This document shows positions 22,285 through 30,584 of a DNA stretch of 64,000 nucleotides, piece by piece (the stretch's first letter is position 1; each line of letters starts with the position of its first letter). Origin of the DNA: a virus. The stretch is from positions 124,001 to 188,000 of IMG/VR virus record IMGVR_UViG_3300044701_003160. One strand, written 5' to 3'. The translations under genes were made by a program, and so were the position numbers. Below the pieces are notes generated by a model. It ran no database searches, had not been told where the DNA came from, and saw only the letters and a list, made by a program, of their open reading frames with translations.

Positions 22285-24455
22285 GCTACCAGAGAGATAA
22301 ACTCACCAAGAACTTTCTTATTTAGTTTTTTGGTCTTAAGAGACTTAACAAAAGCAGTTTTAATTTGTGCTTTGGTTGCATCATCAGCAACTTCAAACTC
22401 TGCATCCTGAGAAAGAGCAGAAGAAGACATACCAAAGTATGCATCATAACCAGAGTTAGTAATAGTAAAACTCTTCAGTTTCTTCCAATCATTTTGAATG
22501 ATGTTGTACTGCTTATCACTATAAGAGTGATACATACCAATAAACCGATTTGCATCACGACCAGGAAGAACGCGAATACCAATAAAATTCACAGAAGAAA
22601 ACTTATCTTTTAAGTTTTTGAGAAGAGTATCTGTAAATTCGTGATATCCATATCCAAACTTATACGTAGTTCCCAGTTTCCTATCCCTCAAAAAAGAACG
22701 ATCAGGATTAACGTGTTGAGTTCCAAGACGAATATCAGATTCCCAGGGACGTTTTACTTCATTATGATAAGGAAGATGTCCCGCTTCTCCATCTGTTAGA
22801 ACAATACACTGGACTTTTTGAAGTTTATTTTCTTTTTGAAACTTAGGAAGAATTTGGTGAAGGGAAATAAGTGCCTCATTCAAAGGAGTTCCAGAAAGAC
22901 ACAGGCGACTTGGGTATGTATATGGCGAATGATAAACGTTACCAAAACAAATAGCCAGACGCCAGATATTGAGCATTTGATGTTCCAGTTGCTTACCAGA
23001 AATTTTGCTGGTAAGAAGATTCATTAGAGAAAAACTTTCATCAACCACCATCAAACCACTTTTCCTTTCATAATGAGATGTGCGATCTGCAGCAAAATGC
23101 TTTCCAGTCTCATAATCAAACTCACCACGACGCCATTCATTTGTAAAGGCATAGACTTCAAAAGGAATAGAAACTTTCTTGCAGAACCAAACCAGATTGA
23201 AGAGTTGCTTGCAAGTATCCAAAAGAACATTAGACATAGAACCCGACCAGTCAAGAATAAAGATCAGACCGTGATTTTTACCATCAGGAATTACAGTCAC
23301 CTTCTTAAAGAGGTCTTCATTAAACTTATAGGAATGAAGACGAGCAGTATCAAGAATTCCTGTGCGAGATGTAGTAGCACGAGCATAGGAATCTGCTGCC
23401 TTGCGACACTCAAACTCCTTCACCAGATAATTAACTTCCTTTTGTGCGGAAGACTTAAACTTCCGAAACTCTACATCAACAGACTCAAAGAGTTTTTCAT
23501 CTGGACGATTGTTTTGTTGAAAATTAAAACAAGCATCAATTTCTTTATGAATCTCAGAGTTCTTACCAATTACAGTATCAAGATTTAACTGAGGGAGCTC
23601 AACATAGTTGTTATCGCTCCCAGTATTATTTACAAGTTCGCGGATTTTACTCTCCAAATTATCAACAGTACGAACTTCAGGTTCTTTGGGTTGAGAAGGA
23701 GTCGTGGAAACTTGATCACCTTCAGACTTTGCAGTATCTTCTGTTTCTTGAGGTTGAGAAGAATCTGATTGCCCTTCCTGCTCCTCTTCTCCACTTTCAG
23801 TTTCTACATTCTCACTTGCAGGAGAATTTGAATCACCTTGAGTTTCGTGACTGTCGAAATCAGCAACTTTCTGTTGTTGTTCTTTTTCTTTTTTACAATA
23901 CTTATAAAGTTCCTCTGCAGCAATTAGAGCGTCTGCAAAAGTTTCTGTTGAACCAATCAAATCAATAATTTTCTTTTCCTCTGGTGTAAAATCCAGAATT
24001 ATAAAGTTACCAACCTTAAAGTAAAGATTTGCACGGTCAGCGAGATTGAACTTGGAAATGTTTTCATCTTCCAGTTGAAAGAAATCTTCCTCGTTCAGTT
24101 CTTTATATCCACCAAAGAAAGTCTTGGAGAGGCCAGCATACTTACGCTTCATCAGTTTCTCAACGCGGGCATCTTCCACCACGTTGATGAATTGCTGAGG
24201 AACCTTACAGGTCTCACTCCAATCCTCATCGGGAGTAAAAAGTGCGTGACCGACTTCGTGTCCCACCAGCAGGTCATAAACGATGTTGCTGGCACGTTCC
24301 CAAAGAGGTAGCGTAAGCACACGAGTATGAACGTTAAAGCAAGCAGTCTCTACCTTTTTATGCTCAACTACAAGGTCTTCAGTCGCAAGCAGTCGGGCAA
24401 GGTGAGACTTGATTTCGTGGCGGACGGACATTGATTTCGTTTCGTATGAGGCCAT
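22281..24455 (-). CDS. VWA-domain protein with metallopeptidase-like motif (CobT-like)
   Basis: Protein of 724 residues. Near the N-terminus it has DLLVGHEVGHALFTPD with HEVGH at 66-70, the HExxH zinc-peptidase signature followed by an acidic residue. A long acidic, Gln/Ser-rich disordered linker covers about residues 195-270. A von Willebrand factor A domain follows, with MIDAS motif FILDWSGSMS near residue 398 and VLTDGEAGHLP later. The pairing with the CobS-like AAA+ gene next door gives the MoxR-VWA arrangement, also seen in RavA-ViaA and in cobalt chelatase CobS-CobT. Whether the HEVGH is catalytic is unknown. It is late in the gp55 transcript. Confidence 0.85.
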   Translation of the reverse strand: MASYETKSMSVRHEIKSHLARLLATEDLVVEHKKVETACFNVHTRVLTLPLWERASNIVYDLLVGHEVGHALFTPDEDWSETCKVPQQFINVVEDARVEKLMKRKYAGLSKTFFGGYKELNEEDFFQLEDENISKFNLADRANLYFKVGNFIILDFTPEEKKIIDLIGSTETFADALIAAEELYKYCKKEKEQQQKVADFDSHETQGDSNSPASENVETESGEEEQEGQSDSSQPQETEDTAKSEGDQVSTTPSQPKEPEVRTVDNLESKIRELVNNTGSDNNYVELPQLNLDTVIGKNSEIHKEIDACFNFQQNNRPDEKLFESVDVEFRKFKSSAQKEVNYLVKEFECRKAADSYARATTSRTGILDTARLHSYKFNEDLFKKVTVIPDGKNHGLIFILDWSGSMSNVLLDTCKQLFNLVWFCKKVSIPFEVYAFTNEWRRGEFDYETGKHFAADRTSHYERKSGLMVVDESFSLMNLLTSKISGKQLEHQMLNIWRLAICFGNVYHSPYTYPSRLCLSGTPLNEALISLHQILPKFQKENKLQKVQCIVLTDGEAGHLPYHNEVKRPWESDIRLGTQHVNPDRSFLRDRKLGTTYKFGYGYHEFTDTLLKNLKDKFSSVNFIGIRVLPGRDANRFIGMYHSYSDKQYNIIQNDWKKLKSFTITNSGYDAYFGMSSSALSQDAEFEVADDATKAQIKTAFVKSLKTKKLNKKVLGEFISLVA

Positions 24456-24600
24456 AATACGACGAAAGGTCGCCTTTTGGACGACCCATATGACGCTTCT
24501 TAAATTGGGCTAACCTTGCTTTTGCTTGTCGCAGTGCTTGTGGTTTGAGTTTTCGTTTCTGTTCCTTTTTGGAGTGATGCTTCCAGTTTGGTACTTGCAT
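24379..24600 (-). CDS. Possible small basic protein between gp46 and the VWA gene
   Basis: A 73-residue ORF (MQVPNWKHHSKKEQKRKLKP, LRQAKARLAQFKKRHMGRPK). It fills the 160-base gap between gp46 and the VWA gene and overlaps the latter by 77 bases. The strong Lys/Arg helical composition looks coding, but there is no clear ribosome binding site and no known family. It could be a spurious ORF. Confidence 0.4.
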   Translation of the reverse strand: MQVPNWKHHSKKEQKRKLKPQALRQAKARLAQFKKRHMGRPKGDLSSYYGLIRNEINVRPPRNQVSPCPTACD

Positions 24601-24614
24601 TTTTCTTTGGTGAT

Positions 24615-26327
24615 TCAGACCACCATACGACTAAATCCTTTGACTTTCTCAAAACGTAGGACACTTTCAAATTTGTCCTCAAGTCCAGTCTTATGAGAAA
24701 TTACAAAAACATTAGCATCCTTAATCACATAACGAATAATTTTAAGAAACTCATCGGTCCCAAATCCATCAAGAGAACCATCAAATACTTCATCAAATAA
24801 AATAAGATTAGTATGAACTGAATTTTTAAACTTTGCCACTTCTCTCCAAGCAAAGACCAACGCAAGATTGATTCGTGCCTTTTCTCCTTCACTAAAGGAA
24901 GCATAAGAGAAATCTTCGTGAATTGGAGATTGAACGGTTTCGTTAAATTCTTCATCAAGAGTAAAATTAATGTAGAAGTCCATCATTTGCAAGTAACGAT
25001 TGACTTGCTGATTAATCAAAGGCAAATACTTCTTAATGATTTTAGTCTTTACTCCACCGTCCTTAAGTAAACTATACGAAAAATCGTAATAGTTAATTAA
25101 ATCTTTTTTGGAAGAAAGTTCGTCGTATGTAGTTTTTAAGTTGTTTTTAAATTCCTCTAACTTCTGGTGTTCAGTATTTCGGTTTTCAAGTTGTTCGGTA
25201 ATTGTTTGAATTTCATATTCAAGATCTCGAATCTGTCTTTGGCATCCAGAGATCTTAATATTGTTTTGAGAAATGTCATTCGTAAGTTTTGAGATTTCCT
25301 TGGAAAGAGTGAGGAATTGACGCTCACGGTCTTCTTCTTCTTTAATTGCCTGCTCTAGTTCTTTATAACCAGATTGCAACTCTTTTGCTTTAGATTGAGC
25401 GTCGTTAATTCTATTTATCCTGAAGGTCTCGCCAATCTCTTGAGTGCAGGTAGGACAAACCGTATTTTCGGTAAAGAACTTATGCTCTTTGGTAATGGTA
25501 GATACTTTTTGAGAGATCTTACCTTTTAAGTTTCCAAGTTTTTTGAGTTTATCTGCAGATCCAATATATTCTTCAAGTTGTTTCTGTTTCTCAAAGATAC
25601 TTTCCTCCACAACTCCATTTTCTCTCATAAAAACTTCTACTTCATTATCAAGAGTAGAAATTAGTTGGTTTTTTTTACTGATATTTTCTTTTCCACGATT
25701 TTCAAGTTCTTCAATAAAGTTCTCTTGCATTTTAACTTTATCCACAAGAGATTGCTTCTTGAGATCCAGAACTTTAATTTCGTCCTTTGAGCAGCGTATT
25801 TTTTCTTTAATTACAGTATTCATAGAAGAGAAGATCTTAATATCAAGAAGATCTTCAATTACTTCCCTACGATGGGCTGCAGAAAGTTGCATAAAAGGGA
25901 CAAAAGTACTTGAACCCAGAATTACAATTTGAGTAAAAGATTTATAGTTCATCTTAAGAACACTTTGCTCTAACCACTTCTGCTGATCCAAGGCAGCAGA
26001 AGATTGATCTAGAGCAACATCATTTCTCCAGATCTCAAATAATGCAGGTTTAATTCCTCTTACAACTTTCCATTCAACATTACCAACAGAAAATTCAACT
26101 TCAACTCTACAATCCTTTTCATTTACAGAATTGGTGAGTTGTGGTTTATTGATCTTCCTAAATGGTTTTCCAAACAAAGAAAAAGTAAGAGCATCCAGAA
26201 CAGTACTTTTACCTGCTCCGTTTGTGCCTACGATTAAATTAGTTTTGTTTTTGGTGAAATTAATTTCAGTATATTGTGTTCCAGTACTTAAGAAATTTTT
26301 ATACCGAATTTTTTTAAATAAAATCAT
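24615..26327 (-). CDS. 46: Recombination endonuclease subunit, T4 gp46-like (SbcC/Rad50)
   Basis: ATPase subunit of 570 residues of the gp46/47 nuclease that resects double-strand ends for recombination-dependent replication and host DNA breakdown. Walker A GTNGAGKST lies near residue 34, and the signature and Walker B lie in FSEGEKARINLALVFAWRE and LILFDEVFDGSLD. The two coiled-coil arms flank a zinc hook at CPTCTQEIG near residue 289. The start overlaps the DUF3110 gene stop by 14 bases. Its partner gp47 lies just upstream. Confidence 0.96.
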   Translation of the reverse strand: MILFKKIRYKNFLSTGTQYTEINFTKNKTNLIVGTNGAGKSTVLDALTFSLFGKPFRKINKPQLTNSVNEKDCRVEVEFSVGNVEWKVVRGIKPALFEIWRNDVALDQSSAALDQQKWLEQSVLKMNYKSFTQIVILGSSTFVPFMQLSAAHRREVIEDLLDIKIFSSMNTVIKEKIRCSKDEIKVLDLKKQSLVDKVKMQENFIEELENRGKENISKKNQLISTLDNEVEVFMRENGVVEESIFEKQKQLEEYIGSADKLKKLGNLKGKISQKVSTITKEHKFFTENTVCPTCTQEIGETFRINRINDAQSKAKELQSGYKELEQAIKEEEDRERQFLTLSKEISKLTNDISQNNIKISGCQRQIRDLEYEIQTITEQLENRNTEHQKLEEFKNNLKTTYDELSSKKDLINYYDFSYSLLKDGGVKTKIIKKYLPLINQQVNRYLQMMDFYINFTLDEEFNETVQSPIHEDFSYASFSEGEKARINLALVFAWREVAKFKNSVHTNLILFDEVFDGSLDGFGTDEFLKIIRYVIKDANVFVISHKTGLEDKFESVLRFEKVKGFSRMVV

Positions 26328-26586
26328 AATTTGTGCTTGGAGGAATTACAATATCATCTTCAGTAATAACCACATACTGATACCCATGCATTTCACAGGC
26401 CTTTATCATCACTTCATCTTCAATTTCTATTACGTGCATTTCTGGATAATTATCGTCTTCTAGCATCATAGCATAACGAGTGGCATCATCCTCTTCCTGA
26501 AAGAGATACAAAATGTGATCTCCCTCATCATCTACTACTGAATATGCTCCTTCAGTTTCTCTACCGTTAATTGTTAAGATATACAT
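26314..26586 (-). CDS. DUF3110-like cyanobacterial protein
   Basis: Protein of 90 residues. YSVVDDEGDHILYLFQEEDD followed by ATRYAMMLEDDNYPEMHVIE and KACEMHGYQYVVI is the pattern of DUF3110, a small family mainly of cyanobacteria and their phages: a Phe-x-x-x-x-DA-xx-YA motif and a conserved Cys. This supports a cyanobacterial host. It sits between gp46 and gp47, overlapping both (TAATG with gp47, 14 bases with gp46), so it is made in step with the recombination nuclease. Its function is unknown in any organism. Confidence 0.8.
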   Translation of the reverse strand: MYILTINGRETEGAYSVVDDEGDHILYLFQEEDDATRYAMMLEDDNYPEMHVIEIEDEVMIKACEMHGYQYVVITEDDIVIPPSTNYDFI

Positions 26587-27620
26587 TAGACAAGTTCACA
26601 AGCTTCCTGATAGATTTCTTGCATCATTTTTTGAATGATTGATTTATCAAGATTAATTTCTGCCTCCTCAATATATCTATTCAGTATAGAAATCGTGTCT
26701 TCACTTTCAAATGCTTCAAAATCTTGCGGTTCCTGAATATCGAAGTTTTCAATAACTTTTAATTCTGAAATATTTGACGAATAAAGTTTATCAATAAATT
26801 TTTCAAACTTTTTAGTATCAGTTTTTTTACGAACAACAACCTTTACAATTTTGTTTTCATACTCTCTCGTATCAAATGTTTGATGATCAGTATCCTCATA
26901 ATAGATGTTATAAAACATCTTATAGGGATTATTGATTGGAGTATGCTCTAGAGTTTCCGTATCAAAAATAGTGAAACCACGAGTATCATTTACATCCGTC
27001 CAGTAAATCTCATAAGGATTACCGAGATAGAACACAGTTCCATTATCAGAACGAGTGTGGTAATGACCAGAAAATACCTTTGTGAAGTTTGAAAAAAGAT
27101 TCGCTTCCAGTCCATGATCCATTACAATTGAACGATTTACTCTAAATCCTTGAAGTTCAAGATGTCCCATAGCAACTTTTGCTTTGGTCTTTTTAATCAT
27201 CTTAATAGTTTTTTCTTGATTATCTTGAGTAATCCAAGGAAGAAGAAGAACATTAAGATTTTCAACCTTAATTTCAGTAGGAGAAGAATAAGTTTGAATG
27301 TTTAGATAATCTTTTAATAAAAGTTGTGGGGAATTTGTATTGTTAGTATTTTTATAATAACTATCGTGATTTCCCACAATCATATGAACCTGATATTTGG
27401 AAAGAGGTTCAAATACAACTCTTTTAGCCCACTCTAAACTTTGATAGTCAATTGATTTACGACTATCAAAAGCATCTCCCATATGAATAACTGTTGTAAT
27501 CCCATACTGTTCCAGCGTTGGGAAGAACACGTTTTTATAGAAGAGTTCAAAGTAGTCGTGAAAAAGTTTAGAACCTTTTCTCGCCCCATAATGGGTATCC
27601 GTAAGAATTGCAACTTTCAT
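26586..27620 (-). CDS. 47: Recombination endonuclease subunit, T4 gp47-like (SbcD/Mre11)
   Basis: Metallophosphoesterase subunit of 344 residues. Motifs in order: DTHYGARKG (residue 8), HMGDAFDSRKS (near 46), VGNHDSYYK (near 83), MGHLELQG and SGHYHTRSDNG, supplying the Asp, His and Asn metal ligands of the Mre11 family. It pairs with gp46. The stop overlaps the DUF3110 start (TAATG), and its ATG follows the gp55 stop with no gap. This compact order is expressed from the sigma70 promoter upstream of gp55. Confidence 0.96.
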   Translation of the reverse strand: MKVAILTDTHYGARKGSKLFHDYFELFYKNVFFPTLEQYGITTVIHMGDAFDSRKSIDYQSLEWAKRVVFEPLSKYQVHMIVGNHDSYYKNTNNTNSPQLLLKDYLNIQTYSSPTEIKVENLNVLLLPWITQDNQEKTIKMIKKTKAKVAMGHLELQGFRVNRSIVMDHGLEANLFSNFTKVFSGHYHTRSDNGTVFYLGNPYEIYWTDVNDTRGFTIFDTETLEHTPINNPYKMFYNIYYEDTDHQTFDTREYENKIVKVVVRKKTDTKKFEKFIDKLYSSNISELKVIENFDIQEPQDFEAFESEDTISILNRYIEEAEINLDKSIIQKMMQEIYQEACELV

Positions 27621-28142
27621 TCAGTATCTTGTCTTACTGTAAATTCCGTCTTTAATGGAATTATAGTCGGAATAGTTCCCGCCGTCAATAGTGTTGTCGT
27701 CTGTAAATACTTCAGAATATCCAGAACGCTCAAGAATTTTGTTTTTAATTTCTAACTGACGCTTTTCTCTTTGAATACGACGAAGAAAAGCATAATGAAT
27801 AATTTGGGTGAAGTATGCAAAAGGATTTTGTGACTTCTCTGGATCAAAGTTATGAATATATTGAACTGAGTTTTCAATACCATCAGAAATCATATCTTCC
27901 TTAAACATATAATTTACAAAATTTGGTTTAAAAGAAAGATGATTTGCAATCTTTAAGAAACACTCTCCAATATAACGAGGAATGGGAGGTTTTGTGTCCC
28001 ATCGTGTTGCTCTATCAGCTTTTGTGGGTTCTCTACCAAACTTCTGAATAAAGGTAATTTCTACGTCTTCGCGATACTTGATAAGAGCAGCAAGAAAATC
28101 TTTATTGTTTACGTAGTGCTCTGACCTTTTTCTTTTGGCCAT
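27621..28142 (-). CDS. 55: Late-promoter sigma factor, T4 gp55-like
   Basis: Protein of 173 residues that directs host RNA polymerase to the NATAAATA late promoters found throughout this window. It has YVNNKDFLAALIKYREDV at the N-terminus, a sigma region 2-like helix pair (YMFKEDMISDGIENSVQYIH) and FDPEKSQNPFAYFTQIIHYA followed by FLRRIQREKRQLE. I use the ATG at 28140-28142 (MAKRKRSEHY), as in other cyanophages; a second ATG at 28158-28160 would add six residues. Neither has a clear ribosome binding site. A sigma70 promoter with an extended -10 lies 26-54 bases before the upstream ATG. Confidence 0.92.
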   Translation of the reverse strand: MAKRKRSEHYVNNKDFLAALIKYREDVEITFIQKFGREPTKADRATRWDTKPPIPRYIGECFLKIANHLSFKPNFVNYMFKEDMISDGIENSVQYIHNFDPEKSQNPFAYFTQIIHYAFLRRIQREKRQLEIKNKILERSGYSEVFTDDNTIDGGNYSDYNSIKDGIYSKTRY

Positions 28143-28185
28143 AACTGCTGTTGTTATCATAAGTTTTTATCATTATTATGTAGAT

Positions 28186-28214
28186 ATTATAACACTTCTG
28201 TAAATAGTTGACAA
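28186..28214 (-). promoter_or_regulatory. Sigma70 promoter for the gp55-gp47-gp46-VWA unit
   Basis: On the minus strand, TTGTCA (28209-28214), a 17-base spacer, then TATAAT (28186-28191) preceded by TGT. Its -35 shares bases 28209-28213 with a plus-strand promoter that faces the other way. Confidence 0.75.
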
Positions 28215-28236
28215 GGTATTTCAAACTGTGTATAAT
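28208..28236 (+). promoter_or_regulatory. Perfect consensus sigma70 promoter on the plus strand (antisense)
   Basis: On the plus strand, TTGACA (28208-28213), a 17-base spacer, then TATAAT (28231-28236): all 12 consensus bases with optimal spacing. Transcription would begin near 28243 and run antisense into the third Sm-like gene and uvsW. No plus-strand gene follows. Confidence 0.65.
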
Positions 28237-28264
28237 TACCTTTGTGAGGTTTGATAAATTAACT

Positions 28265-28657
28265 TTAGCTATTTTTATAAAGCTTCTCTAAGATCTCTTT
28301 AGCATCATTCACATTAGAAATATATCCCATTCTTCTATTAAGTTTTGCTTGGTTATCTTTTTCTTTACGTGATTGACGAAGATAAGACTGGTACATCATA
28401 ATCATTTCAATATCAGAAGATTCTGAAAGAGTTAATACGTCATCAATATTAAGTATAAACATATCATCAGTTGTGGTTTTAAGCCAGGGCTCTATTTTAT
28501 ATCCAACTAATCCAGTTCTATTTTTAATTTCAGAAACAACAATTGGATTTGAAATGATTAGCATCGTCTTATCTTCTTCTTCTGACGCAGCTAATTTACA
28601 AAAGATTTCTTCACCGGTTTTTAGTTTGACTGTTGCATAAAAATCATCTTCCATCAT
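28265..28657 (-). CDS. Sm-like (LSm) fold protein C
   Basis: Protein of 130 residues. It shares the small beta-barrel pattern of the two genes at 14190-14778: FYATVKLKTGEEIFCKL, DKTMLIISNPIVVSEI, VGYKIEPWLKTTTDDMFIL, then IDDVLTLSESSDIEMIMMYQ. The C-terminal helix is basic and longer than in the other two (RQSRKEKDNQAKLNRR). The start ATG ATG overlaps the UvsW stop. The gene faces the 3' end of the antisense promoter at 28208. Its place beside the helicase uvsW and late sigma gp55 suggests nucleic-acid-related function, but this is inference. Confidence 0.78.
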   Translation of the reverse strand: MMEDDFYATVKLKTGEEIFCKLAASEEEDKTMLIISNPIVVSEIKNRTGLVGYKIEPWLKTTTDDMFILNIDDVLTLSESSDIEMIMMYQSYLRQSRKEKDNQAKLNRRMGYISNVNDAKEILEKLYKNS

Positions 28658-30120
28658 TTGCTTTTAAGTTGTATTGTAATTATTTCATAATTAAAATTTT
28701 CTTCATTATAGATCTTAATACGTTCTATTAAGTGATTCAAGGTATAATTTTTTCTTGAGTTATAAGTGCAATCATCAGAAATATCATAAAGTACTGCTTT
28801 TGTTTTGTTTTTCCCTTTTCTTAAAACTCTTCCAATTGATTGGAGATTTCTGATTCTTGATTTACTAGGGGAAGCAAAGATAACATTATGTAGATTTCGG
28901 ATGTTAATGCCAGTAGAAAAAGTGCCGTAAGAGGCAACGATGATAGCATTATTTTCTTTTTCAGTAATTTCTCTAACCAATTCTCTTTCTTCAGTATCAA
29001 CACCACCGTGAATAAAAAATACTTTACGATCACCTCGCTTGTTAGTATTTATCTTCTCGTAAAGTATTGCTCCGTGTGTTTCTACACGACTGTAAAGAAC
29101 AAGAGTATTTCCTTTTAAATCTAAAGAAAGATTTGTAATAAATTTATTTCTTTGTTCGTGAGAAATTAAATATTGTATTTCATCCTCATAAGTCTCAAAT
29201 CTTTGGGGAGAATGCTTAAGTACAATACACTGAATATCTAACTGAGAAAGATGTCCTTGCTTCATCAGTTCATCAGTTTTTGTAACTTTATATGATGGGC
29301 CAAATAATCCCTCTAGAACCCACTTGTGTGTTTGAGTTCCATCAAGAGTTCCTGTAAATCCAAAACGATACTTTGCGTGATGAAGTTTGGTCATTATTTC
29401 AACAAGTGACTTGCTCTTAAATAAATGAGCTTCATCACCTATAATCACACTATATTCTTCAAAAAATGAACGTTCCAATTTATATACAGATTGCCAGGTA
29501 GTAATTGTAACTGGATGTTCGTTTGTCTTTTCTCTACCAGAATAAATTCGGTGACAATATGACTCAACATCCCAACCATAATCCTGAAAATCCTTATACA
29601 TCTGCTCTACTAGCGATGTCGTCGGAACAACTAAAAGAATTTTTTGCCCTTTATCTACAAAATATCTTACTATTGAATAAATCATCAGAGATTTGCCTGA
29701 GGCAGTTGGTGATATCAATAGTTTTCGGTTGTGTCGTAAAGCATCATATACTCCCTCAATTTGATATTGACGTGGAGAATGAGAGCATATAGATGCCATA
29801 TAGTCCTTTACACCTTCAAAAGATATACCCTCGTTTATCTCAAAGGGTAATCCATAGAATTTATTTTCTTTAAATTCATATGTGTAATTGTGAAGTTTTA
29901 ATTTATCAACAATCTTATCTAACAATCCAATATAAATTTCTCCAGTATGAGTACTGAGTAGTCTGATTTTTCCATCCCAGTGTCTGCTTCTATACTGGGA
30001 CATAAATTTTGCAGACTCTACTTCAAAAGTAAAGTATGGTTGAAGTTCGTGTAAAATATGTGGTTCGCAGTTTAATTTTAGGTGAACTTCATTTTTCTTT
30101 TCAATTACTACATCACTCAT
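28654..30120 (-). CDS. uvsW: RNA-DNA and DNA-DNA helicase UvsW
   Basis: SF2 helicase of 488 residues that unwinds R-loops and branched DNA, switching replication from origin to recombination mode in T4. Walker A SPTASGKSLM lies near residue 135, DEAH box IGDEAHLFKS near residue 228, motif III FTGTLDGT and motif VI QSIGRVLRKG. The N-terminal domain (residues 1-110) binds DNA in T4. The stop region overlaps the third Sm-like gene. A late motif AATAAATA lies 20 bases upstream, matching the late expression of uvsW in T4. Confidence 0.95.
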   Translation of the reverse strand: MSDVVIEKKNEVHLKLNCEPHILHELQPYFTFEVESAKFMSQYRSRHWDGKIRLLSTHTGEIYIGLLDKIVDKLKLHNYTYEFKENKFYGLPFEINEGISFEGVKDYMASICSHSPRQYQIEGVYDALRHNRKLLISPTASGKSLMIYSIVRYFVDKGQKILLVVPTTSLVEQMYKDFQDYGWDVESYCHRIYSGREKTNEHPVTITTWQSVYKLERSFFEEYSVIIGDEAHLFKSKSLVEIMTKLHHAKYRFGFTGTLDGTQTHKWVLEGLFGPSYKVTKTDELMKQGHLSQLDIQCIVLKHSPQRFETYEDEIQYLISHEQRNKFITNLSLDLKGNTLVLYSRVETHGAILYEKINTNKRGDRKVFFIHGGVDTEERELVREITEKENNAIIVASYGTFSTGINIRNLHNVIFASPSKSRIRNLQSIGRVLRKGKNKTKAVLYDISDDCTYNSRKNYTLNHLIERIKIYNEENFNYEIITIQLKSK

Positions 30121-30140
30121 AACATTATAATTGCTATGAG

Positions 30141-30148
30141 TATTTATT
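30141..30148 (-). promoter_or_regulatory. Late promoter AATAAATA of uvsW
   Basis: NATAAATA match on the minus strand, 20 bases upstream of the uvsW ATG and inside the end of uvsY. Confidence 0.6.
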
Positions 30149-30584
30149 ACCCCAATCCAGATTGAAAACGCATATAATCAATTGAATTTTTAATTTGATA
30201 TGTTCTATTCGAAATCATCTTAAGAATACTATCAACATATAAAATCATAGTGTCATAGTAATCAACCTTTAAAGAGACCTGTGACAATCTTTCATCAGAA
30301 TCCAAGTATCCTTGAAGTGTTTCTTTATCTCTAATTTTTTTGGGAAAGGGATTTTCTATATATGCATCAGGATCTGCTTTTCCTGTAAAATATTCATATC
30401 TTTCGTGCCTTATATTTTTCTTCTGTTGTTCTGCTTTCTTCTTCAGAAGATTAATTGTGTTATATAAGTCAAAATATTTTGCATGAAGAACGGGAATATT
30501 TAAAGATTCTGTGTGAAGATTGTCGATATCTATTTTCGAATCCTTCTCCCACATTTTTTGAATCGTATCTAAATTAATATCCAT
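30147..30584 (-). CDS. uvsY: Recombination mediator UvsY
   Basis: Protein of 145 residues (ATG at 30582-30584, MDINLDTIQKMWEKDSK; an upstream GTG is rejected). It loads UvsX onto gp32-coated single-stranded DNA. LHTESLNIPVLHAKYFDLYN, KKAEQQKKNIRHERYEYFTG and YYDTMILYVDSILKMISNRT match the family. The start overlaps the tail-tube-like gene by 11 bases. The length and helical layout agree with T4 UvsY (137 residues). Confidence 0.94.
   Translation of the reverse strand: MDINLDTIQKMWEKDSKIDIDNLHTESLNIPVLHAKYFDLYNTINLLKKKAEQQKKNIRHERYEYFTGKADPDAYIENPFPKKIRDKETLQGYLDSDERLSQVSLKVDYYDTMILYVDSILKMISNRTYQIKNSIDYMRFQSGLG

Noticed and set aside
24500-24682. Open frame overlapping the end of gp46
   Set aside because: It overlaps gp46 and the small basic ORF in other frames and has no coding-like features.
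28244-28291. Plus-strand 15-codon GTG frame just after the antisense promoter
   Set aside because: Too short, starts at the predicted transcription start and has no ribosome binding site; treated as chance.
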